From assembly GCA_016793445.1 (NCBI GenBank), contig JAEUME010000002.1:312501-376500 (forward strand): a DNA stretch of 64,000 nt, in the 5' to 3' direction. The notes beneath the pieces are model-generated. The model did no database searches and was not told the origin of the DNA. It worked only from the letters and a program-made list of their open reading frames with translations. Both the position numbers and the translations under genes were made by a program. Positions 56,877 through 64,000 of the stretch are shown piece by piece; position 1 is the first letter of the stretch; each line of letters opens with the position of its first letter. This stretch comes from Hyphomicrobium sp. GTDB taxonomy: Bacteria > Pseudomonadota > Alphaproteobacteria > Rhizobiales > Hyphomicrobiaceae.

Positions 56877-57648
56877 GAAACAGCATTCCAGATGCACCCG
56901 GGCTTTGATTATCGCATAGCTGCCATGCCGGGACGCCGGCGCGAATGTACCTAGACTGCGCTGCGGCGCAACCGGTTTGCGAGAGCTTCAGTACGATCGC
57001 TTGAGGCCGTCACCCGCCCGTCTTGGAATTATCCTTCTCAACGCTCGCAGTATGCTGACAGCCCTCCCTTCGTCTTAGAAATGGTTCGATTATCTTGATC
57101 TTTGGCAGACCTGACTGGCCGTACAACCCATCTGGCCGCCTAGTCTTGGTCCTCTATGGCGGACCGTCATGAGCACCAAGTTCGACGATCCAACCTCGAC
57201 GGCCTAGTCCTCACCCGGCGGGGGCAACTTTCTGACCTCCTGCTGGATGGCTGGCAGAATGATGAAGTTCCACGTGCGGCAAGGCCGAGACGGGGTTCTC
57301 GAGAGCGGCCAGGGCATAGCGGGGCTCGCCTATGTCGCGGCTCCCAAGATCCGTGTATCCGCTAAAGTTGATGAGGGGTGCACTGAGGGTCCGCAAGAAA
57401 CGCAAAAATCAAACGGCCCCTTAACTCTAAAAGATATGCTCGCGCAACAACGTGGAGTGTCGGGAATATTTCCTGACGTCTTCAATTGCTGCGCCGGTGG
57501 TTGGCCAATTTCCTGATCACCATATCGCGAGATTAGACCAGCGTACTATGTGCGAAATTCCTGCCAGCGCTTAGCTAATACGCGAGCACTGCGCGGGCAA
57601 GCGCAGACTAAATAACAATTGGAAACGCCGTTTGAAGGAGACGCGATC
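56877..57648. other. Long intergenic region of lower GC
   Basis: 772 bases between the lsrB-like gene and the YVTN gene. Parts near 57060-57130 and 57400-57560 are clearly richer in A and T than neighbours. Short open stretches exist on both strands (plus 57247-57516, minus 57211-57405), but none resembles a known protein; a plus frame from ATG 57169 is cut by an in-frame TAG. Probably non-coding or decayed sequence. Confidence 0.45.
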
Positions 57649-58599
57649 ATGAAGACTTTCGTCCAGCTTGCAGTCCTAGCCGCAGCCTGCTCCGCGCTTG
57701 CGGCGTCATCTGCCAATGCTGAACCATTTGCTTACGCGGCGAATGAAAAATCTGGCACGATCTCCATCATCGATACAGCCACCAACACGGTGGTCGGCGA
57801 CATCCAGGCTGGAAAAAAGCCTCGCGGCATGGCTGGCACGTTGAAGCAGCTCTTTGTGTCCGACCAGCCCGCCAAGGCGCTTCAGGTCGTCGATATCGCG
57901 GAGAAGAAGGTCGTCAAGTCGATCCATGTCGGCGAGTCGCCCGAGGGCGTATACATTTCTCCCGATAACAAGCTTCTGGCAGTGGCCGTCGAGGAGGACA
58001 ACTCGGTCCACTTCATCGACCCAGACACTGGCGAAACCACTTTCGCCGTGAAGACGGAGGGTGAAAACCCCGAGCACGCAGTCTTCAGCACTGACGGGAA
58101 ATGGGTATACGTGAGCGCCGAGGACGCCGACTCGGTCGATATCATCGACGTGGCGCAGAAAAAGCAGGTCGCCAGTGTCCAGGTCGGCAAGCGGCCGCGC
58201 GGCATAGGCTTCACGCCGGACGGCAAGCTTGCCTACGTCGCATCGGAGCTGGCCGATACGGTCTATGCGATCGACGTTGCAACCCAGAAAGCCGTCGCCA
58301 CCATCAAGGCTGGCGTCCGCGCCAATGGCGTTACCATCAATCCCGATGGCAAGTCCGTCTATGTTACCAATGGCGGCGACGGCACGGTCAGCGTCATCGA
58401 CGTTGCAACCAATACGATCACCAAGACCATTCCGGTCGGCAAGCGCCCCTGGAACATGGCTATCACGCCGGATGGCAAGCGCCTCTTCGTCGCAAACGGC
58501 CGCTCCAACAGCGTCACGGTGATCGACACCGAAAAGCTCGAAGCCGTGACCGACATCGCGGTGGGCGAGATGCCGTGGGGCGTCTTCATTCCGCGTTAA
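57649..58599 (+). CDS. Secreted YVTN/40-residue beta-propeller protein
   Basis: 316 residues: signal peptide (MKTFVQLAVLAAACSALAAS, cleavage near NAEPF), then about seven repeats of some 40 residues, each with VIDTATNTVV..I.VGKRPRG-style text, such as GTISIIDTATNTVVGDIQAGKKPRG and GTVSVIDVATNTITKTIPVGKRPW, ending WGVFIPR. They form a seven-bladed propeller in the periplasm. Relatives accompany PQQ-dependent dehydrogenase systems, but none is here. GAAGGAG nine bases before the ATG. A shared terminator follows. Confidence 0.92.
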   Translation: MKTFVQLAVLAAACSALAASSANAEPFAYAANEKSGTISIIDTATNTVVGDIQAGKKPRGMAGTLKQLFVSDQPAKALQVVDIAEKKVVKSIHVGESPEGVYISPDNKLLAVAVEEDNSVHFIDPDTGETTFAVKTEGENPEHAVFSTDGKWVYVSAEDADSVDIIDVAQKKQVASVQVGKRPRGIGFTPDGKLAYVASELADTVYAIDVATQKAVATIKAGVRANGVTINPDGKSVYVTNGGDGTVSVIDVATNTITKTIPVGKRPWNMAITPDGKRLFVANGRSNSVTVIDTEKLEAVTDIAVGEMPWGVFIPR

Positions 58600-58623
58600 A
58601 GCAGCTATTGCTGCACCAGACAA

Positions 58624-58660
58624 AAAAGGCCGCCGGAGATGCCTCTCCCGGCGACCTTTT
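58624..58660. terminator. Bidirectional terminator between the YVTN gene and trxB
   Basis: AAAAGGCCGCCGG (58624-58636) pairs with CCGGCGACCTTTT (58648-58660) with one mismatch. The T-run on each strand suits both convergent genes. Confidence 0.8.
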
Positions 58661-58680
58661 GAATGCGCGCGTGCAGCAGA

Positions 58681-59712
<1,032 letters not shown>

Positions 59713-59826
59713 TCAACGCCGCTGCACTGCTTCTCAACGTTACACTGCATGGGATGCGGCGGCTTGGCACGGGTGCTAGGGTGCCTCATTAGGCACCGGG
59801 CGGCAGATCTTGGGGGGATTGGATAC

Positions 59827-61119
59827 TTGGATATTTCCGCGACGAGCGACGCGCAAGACATGCGCCGGCGGATCAAGGCCATCCTGGTGGGATCGTCCGG
59901 CAACCTTGTGGAATGGTACGATTTCTACGTTTACGCCGCCTTCTCCCTCTACTTCGCCCACGCTTTCTTTCCGGCTGGCGACCGCACCGCCCAGCTTCTC
60001 GCCACGGCTGGCATTTTCGCCGTAGGCTTCCTGATGCGGCCTCTCGGCGCCTGGGCCTTCGGCAGGCTCGCCGACCGCAGCGGGCGGCGCGTGGCGCTCA
60101 CCGCTTCCGTCCTGCTCATGTGCTTCGGATCCGCGCTCATCGCGCTGACGCCGACCTATCAAACGATTGGCGTGGCGGCTCCGGTCATTCTTTTGGTTGC
60201 GCGCCTTATTCAGGGGTTGAGCCTGGGCGGCGAATACGGCACGAGCGCCACGTATCTTTCGGAAATGGCGACGCGAGACCGGCGGGGGTTCTATTCAAGC
60301 TTTCAGTACGTGACGCTGATCGGCGGACAACTGACCGCCATGCTCGTTCTCATCGTGCTGCAAAAGCTCGTTCTGACGGAAGCCGAGCTTGATGCATGGG
60401 GCTGGCGCATTCCCTTCTTCATTGGCGCACTGCTCGCGGTCGTCGCCTATCGCATGCGCCGCGATATGCACGAGACCGAGGCCTTCGTGCGCGAAACGCG
60501 CCGCAACTCTTCGCTCCGGACTCTGATGGAGCATCCGCGCGAAATCGCCATCGTCGTCGGGCTCACCATGGGGGGAACGGTGGCGTTTTATACCTTCACC
60601 ACGTACATGCAGAAGTTTCTGGTCAATACGTCGGGCTTCGACAAGGAGACGGCGACGACGATCTCGGCTTCCGCCTTGTTCATCTACATGTGCCTGCAAC
60701 CGGCGGTGGGCGCGCTGTCGGACCGCGTGGGACGCCGGCCCATCCTCATCGCGTTCGGTGTCCTCGGCACAATCTCGACGATCCCGCTGCTGACGGCACT
60801 TGAGGCAACGCGCGATCCATGGGTCGCGTTTGCAATCATCATGTGTGGCCTTGTCATCGTGTCGGGCTATACGGCGATCAACGCGGTTGTGAAGGCAGAG
60901 CTGTTTCCCACGCATGTGCGTGCACTTGGCGTAGGACTGCCATTTGCCATTACTGTTGCGCTGTTCGGCGGCACGGCGGAGTACATCGGGCTATGGTTCA
61001 AGTCCATCGGCCACGAGACGTACTTCTACTGGTACATCACGATCTGCATCGCCGTATCGCTTCTGGTCTACGCCGGAATGCGCGATACACGCGATGCCAG
61101 CGCCATCAATAGCGACTAG
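59827..61119 (+). CDS. MHS-family MFS metabolite:H+ symporter
   Basis: About 430 residues, 12 membrane helices. RIKAILVGSSGNLVEWYDFYVYAAFSLYFA is the standard opening of the metabolite:proton symporters (KgtP, ShiA, ProP relatives), followed by RPLGAWAFGRLADRSGRR and GLSLGGEYGTSATYLSE. Substrates are usually small organic acids or osmolytes; it cannot be told here. A TTG at 59827 with GGGGGGAT upstream is the favoured start; ATG 59860 gives the same core. Confidence 0.9.
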   Translation: MDISATSDAQDMRRRIKAILVGSSGNLVEWYDFYVYAAFSLYFAHAFFPAGDRTAQLLATAGIFAVGFLMRPLGAWAFGRLADRSGRRVALTASVLLMCFGSALIALTPTYQTIGVAAPVILLVARLIQGLSLGGEYGTSATYLSEMATRDRRGFYSSFQYVTLIGGQLTAMLVLIVLQKLVLTEAELDAWGWRIPFFIGALLAVVAYRMRRDMHETEAFVRETRRNSSLRTLMEHPREIAIVVGLTMGGTVAFYTFTTYMQKFLVNTSGFDKETATTISASALFIYMCLQPAVGALSDRVGRRPILIAFGVLGTISTIPLLTALEATRDPWVAFAIIMCGLVIVSGYTAINAVVKAELFPTHVRALGVGLPFAITVALFGGTAEYIGLWFKSIGHETYFYWYITICIAVSLLVYAGMRDTRDASAINSD

Positions 61120-61143
61120 CTAACCCGGGAATGACCGGCTGCG

Positions 61144-61887
61144 TTATATGAGCCGCAGCGCCCGAAAGCTCGCGTGTCCCTCGCGCCCGACGATGATGTG
61201 ATCGTGAATGGCAATGCCCAGCGGCTTGGCCGCCTCCACGATCATCTTCGTCATGTCGATGTCGGCACGCGACGGCGTCGGATCGCCCGAGGGATGATTG
61301 TGGACTAAGATCAGCGCGGTTGCGGATAACTCCAGCGCACGCTTCACGACCTCTCTCACATAGACCGGCGTGTGATCGATGGTGCCGCGTCCTTGGACCT
61401 CATCGGCAATGAGGTTGTTCTTCTTATCGAGGAACAGGATGCGAAACTGCTCTATGTTTTCATAGCCCTGCGCAATGCGCAGATAGTCAAGCACGCTCGC
61501 CCAGGATGACAGCGCGGGCTTTGCCGTGATTTCCCGGCGGACCAGCCTGGCAGCGGCAGCACGAATGAGCTTCAACTCGTCCACCGCGCGTTGACCGACG
61601 CCCTCCACCTCCAGCAAACGGTGCGGAGACGCGTTGATCGTTTCAGAGAACGTACCGAACGCCGCGAGCAGGCGCTTGGCGATCGGCTTGGTATCGCCGC
61701 GCGGATAGACCCGGAACAGGATCATCTCCAGTAGCTCGTAATCGGGAACAGCATCCGGCCCACCTTCGCGAAAGCGCTCACGCAGCCGCTGGCGATGACC
61801 GGCGCGATGGTCGATCGGTTGAGGCGCCTCGAAGAACGACCCCTGACCGGCTTGTTTCGCAGGCTTGCCGGATCCCTCGCTGCCCAT
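61144..61887 (-). CDS. radC: RadC-family JAMM-domain protein
   Basis: About 247 residues. An N-terminal UPF0758 region with helix-hairpin-helix ([18 protein letters not shown]) precedes the MPN/JAMM domain, whose metal motif is [16 protein letters not shown]. Despite the name, a DNA-repair role is not established for the family. The ATG at 61887 is preferred over a GTG at 61992 that would overlap map by 34 bases. It follows map on the same strand. Confidence 0.92.
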   Translation of the reverse strand: MGSEGSGKPAKQAGQGSFFEAPQPIDHRAGHRQRLRERFREGGPDAVPDYELLEMILFRVYPRGDTKPIAKRLLAAFGTFSETINASPHRLLEVEGVGQRAVDELKLIRAAAARLVRREITAKPALSSWASVLDYLRIAQGYENIEQFRILFLDKKNNLIADEVQGRGTIDHTPVYVREVVKRALELSATALILVHNHPSGDPTPSRADIDMTKMIVEAAKPLGIAIHDHIIVGREGHASFRALRLI

Positions 61888-61958
61888 GATGGACGTTTCG
61901 CCCCCTTGCAGTCTGGCCGCGCACGAAATCGCAGCACGGTCTCTCTCTGCCACTCCGG

Positions 61959-62792
61959 TTACGCCGCCTTGATGACGGGATAGGGTGGACACTCCACCCC
62001 CCCAGGCGACACCGTGAAGATCTCACATCCCGTCTCCGTGACACCGATCGTGTGCTCGAACTGCGCCGAAAGCTCCCGGTCGCGCGTCACCGCGGTCCAT
62101 CCGTCGGGCAGGATTTTGACGTGCGGCTTGCCGAGATTGATCATCGGCTCGATGGTGAAGAACATGCCCGGCTCCAGCACGTTGCCTTCGCCGCGCTCGC
62201 CATAGTGCAGGATATTGGGCCGGTCATGGAACACCCGGCCCAAGCCGTGGCCGCAGAAGTCGCGCACGACGCTGCAGCGCTCTCCTTCCGCATAGGCCTG
62301 AATCGCAGCGCCGATATCACCGGTGGTATTTCCCGGTTTCACCTCTGCGATACCGCGCTGCAGCGATTCATAAGTCACTTGGATGAGACGTTCCGCGCGG
62401 CGCGAGATGGCGCCCACCGGATACATGCGGCTCGTGTCTCCATGCCAGCCATCGAGGATGAGCGTCACGTCGATATTAACGACATCCCCTTCCTTAAGCG
62501 GCTTGGAGTTGGGTATGCCATGGCACACCACATGATTGATGGAGGTGCAGATAGAACGTGGAAATCCGCGGTAATTTAGGGGGGCGGGCACCGCGCCATG
62601 ATCGCAGGCAAACTCCAGAACGAGATCGTCCAGGCGTTCCGTGGTCACGCCGGGTACGACGTAGGGTACCAGCAGATCGAGGGCTTCGGCTGCAAGACGC
62701 CCCGCTTTGCGCATGCCTTCGAATGCTTCGGGTCCATGCAGGCGGATTTTCCCGTCGCGGCTCAGCGTGCGGTTAACATCAACGTTCGACAT
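61959..62792 (-). CDS. map: Type I methionine aminopeptidase
   Basis: Removes the initiator Met from new proteins. About 277 residues of the pita-bread fold with all five metal ligands visible: [18 protein letters not shown] (two Asp), [10 protein letters not shown] (His), FFTIEPM (Glu) and QFEHTIGV (Glu). ATG 62792 ([11 protein letters not shown]) is chosen over the longer TTG start at 62858. Precedes radC. Confidence 0.96.
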   Translation of the reverse strand: MSNVDVNRTLSRDGKIRLHGPEAFEGMRKAGRLAAEALDLLVPYVVPGVTTERLDDLVLEFACDHGAVPAPLNYRGFPRSICTSINHVVCHGIPNSKPLKEGDVVNIDVTLILDGWHGDTSRMYPVGAISRRAERLIQVTYESLQRGIAEVKPGNTTGDIGAAIQAYAEGERCSVVRDFCGHGLGRVFHDRPNILHYGERGEGNVLEPGMFFTIEPMINLGKPHVKILPDGWTAVTRDRELSAQFEHTIGVTETGCEIFTVSPGGVECPPYPVIKAA

Positions 62793-62908
62793 CGGTTTCC
62801 AGTTGGCCTCATCTATCTCGTCAATCCAGGAATTTAGTGCAAAACTGCGTTCGCGCAATCGACGTCCAGCAAAGAAGGCGTCGTCGTTATATTGGGAGGA
62901 AAGGAATA

Positions 62909-63892
62909 ATGACTAGGTACCGCGCTATTCTGCTGGGCGGAGTCTGCCTTGGCATGCTTGCCCCGCAGGCCTTGGCCCAGGAAGCCGCCAAAGAGACGCC
63001 CCCGTGGGCGGCCGAAGCGACGATGAATCCGGACTACAAGCCGGCCGAGGACAGCGCGCCACCGGCGTCGGAAGATCAGGTGCCGGCGGCCGCCGCTCCC
63101 GTTACGGCAGCCGAGCCTGAGACACCCAAGGAGGTCCCGCCTTGGGCCGCCGAGGCGACAATGAACCCAGAATACGAGGCTGCAAAGAAGGCTGCTGAAG
63201 AGGCAGCCACAAAGACGTCAGCCGAGGAAGAAGCCGCCAAGAAAGCAGCCGAGGAAGAGGCCGCCAAGAAAGCAGCCGAGGAAGAGGCCGCCAAGAAAGC
63301 AGTCGAGGAAGAGGCTGCAAAGAAAGCCGCCGAGGAAGAGGCTGCTAAGAAAGCTGCCGAGGAAGAAGCCGCCAAGAAGGCAGCCGAGGAAGAAGCCGCC
63401 AAGAAGGCAGCCGAGGAAGAGGCCGCCAAGAAGGCAGCCGAGGAAGAGGCCGCTAAGAAGGCAGCCGAGGAAGCCGAAGCCAAACGCAAGGCCGATGAGG
63501 AAGCTGCCCGCCAGGCGGCCATTGAGAGCTGCCGTGATGCGCTTAACGGCGCGACGATCTCCGGCAGCATTCGGTTTGCCTTCAACAGCTCGGACATCAA
63601 AGCCAAGATCCTCAGCGAACTCGGCAAGATCGCTGCGATCGCGAAGGATTGCCCACCCAATGTCACGATCACGGTGAGCGGCCATACCGACAATTCGGGC
63701 ACGGCCGAGGCCAATCAAAAGCTGTCTGAGCAGCGCGCGCAGGCGGTGGTCGATTACCTCGTCAAAGCGGGCGTCCCATCCAGCAAGCTGAAGGCGGCAG
63801 GCTTTGGCCAGGAAAAGCCCATCGCAGAGAACGATACGGCGGAGGGCCGCGCCAAGAACCGCCGCATCGAGTTCTTGGTGTCACCAAACTGA
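62909..63892 (+). CDS. OmpA-domain envelope protein with tandem-repeat helix
   Basis: 327 residues. Signal peptide (MTRYRAILLGGVCLGMLAP, cleavage after ALA); two copies of a PPWAAEATMNPxY motif (about 28 and 78); then nine tandem AEEEAAKKA units, a charged helix that could cross the periplasm much like TolA; then an OmpA-like C-terminal domain (SIRFAFNSSDIKAKILSEL, SGHTDNSGTAEANQKLSEQRAQAVVDYL, and KNRRIEFLV), which binds peptidoglycan. GGAGGAAAGGA precedes the ATG. A terminator follows 45 bases on. Confidence 0.9.
   Translation: MTRYRAILLGGVCLGMLAPQALAQEAAKETPPWAAEATMNPDYKPAEDSAPPASEDQVPAAAAPVTAAEPETPKEVPPWAAEATMNPEYEAAKKAAEEAATKTSAEEEAAKKAAEEEAAKKAAEEEAAKKAVEEEAAKKAAEEEAAKKAAEEEAAKKAAEEEAAKKAAEEEAAKKAAEEEAAKKAAEEAEAKRKADEEAARQAAIESCRDALNGATISGSIRFAFNSSDIKAKILSELGKIAAIAKDCPPNVTITVSGHTDNSGTAEANQKLSEQRAQAVVDYLVKAGVPSSKLKAAGFGQEKPIAENDTAEGRAKNRRIEFLVSPN
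63221..63463 (+). repeat. Nine 27-bp tandem repeats in the OmpA-domain gene
   Basis: Units begin GCCGAGGAAGA at 63221 and recur every 27 bases to 63463, coding AEEEAAKKA (one unit has V for A). Third-base differences (gcc/gct, aaa/aag) separate the copies, so they are not freshly duplicated. A partial, altered unit follows. Confidence 0.9.
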
Positions 63893-63937
63893 GCAAGAAA
63901 GCTCGCTCTCGGATAGACCAAACGGACACAAAAAATG

Positions 63938-63964
63938 AAAGGCCCGGCAATGCGCCGGGCCTTT
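63938..63964 (+). terminator. Rho-independent terminator after the OmpA-domain gene
   Basis: An 11-base perfect stem AAAGGCCCGGC / GCCGGGCCTTT with a five-base loop, ending in CTTTCTCTT. Stem symmetry would allow it to act on the opposite strand too. Confidence 0.9.
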
Positions 63965-64000
63965 CTCTTAAGTCTGCAAACGGGTCGAGCGATCAGCCTT

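Noticed and set aside
57156..57516. Short open frames on both strands before the YVTN gene
   Set aside because: No similarity that I recognise, an in-frame stop in the best frame, and AT-rich surroundings. Described as probable decayed or non-coding DNA.

Overview
The window is ordinary high-GC chromosome of an alphaproteobacterium. It most resembles the order Hyphomicrobiales (Rhizobiales). The signs are pstA/pstC with long N-terminal extensions, a DUF1674 (SdhAF4-like) gene next to htpX/rsmB, a heparinase-fold gene between rsmB and purH, an Omp25-type porin, and a LsrB/VtlR-type LysR regulator close to trxB. The genus cannot be read from the sequence; a Hyphomicrobium-like bacterium would fit. 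No phage, insertion sequence or CRISPR array was seen.

Layout. 1-6.7 kb: high-affinity phosphate operon pstSCAB-phoU-phoB, entered just before pstS. 6.6-10.9 kb: convergent RND efflux pump and adaptor, with a perfect AT-rich palindrome over their promoter. 11.2-11.8 kb: an orphan HlyC-like lysine acyltransferase. 11.8-17.6 kb: tex, then the rpmH-rnpA-yidC-engB block, all on the minus strand. 17.9-21.7 kb: a TVP38-family membrane protein translationally coupled to a MerA/Lpd-like flavoprotein, then an orphan sensor kinase. 22.0 kb: tRNA-Arg(ACG). 22.1-27.8 kb: a repeat-rich secreted protein, a lemA-TPM-TPM group, an Atg22/UMF1-type MFS protein and an LHPP-like HAD phosphatase. 27.8-34.4 kb: htpX-rsmB-heparinase-purH on the minus strand, with a divergent SdhAF4-like gene. 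34.5-36.7 kb: porin and MFS transporter.

36.7-51.3 kb is the most distinctive stretch. It holds a sulfotransferase, both halves of a Wzm/Wzt-type polysaccharide ABC exporter, two glycosyltransferases, a dTDP-glucose 4,6-dehydratase, cysD plus a cysN-cysC fusion (the NodP/NodQ arrangement, which makes PAPS), cysQ (which removes PAP), and an 1154-residue protein joining a sulfotransferase, a coiled coil, a GT2 and a GT4-like domain. Together these read as a locus that builds, sulfates and exports a surface glycan. That is inference from gene content.

51.4-64 kb: two small HExxH metalloproteases, a PH-like membrane protein, dispersed palindromic repeats, leuC, an LsrB-type regulator, a YVTN beta-propeller protein lying between lsrB and trxB, trxB, an MHS-family symporter, radC, map, and an OmpA-domain envelope protein with nine 27-bp tandem repeats that ends at a clear terminator.
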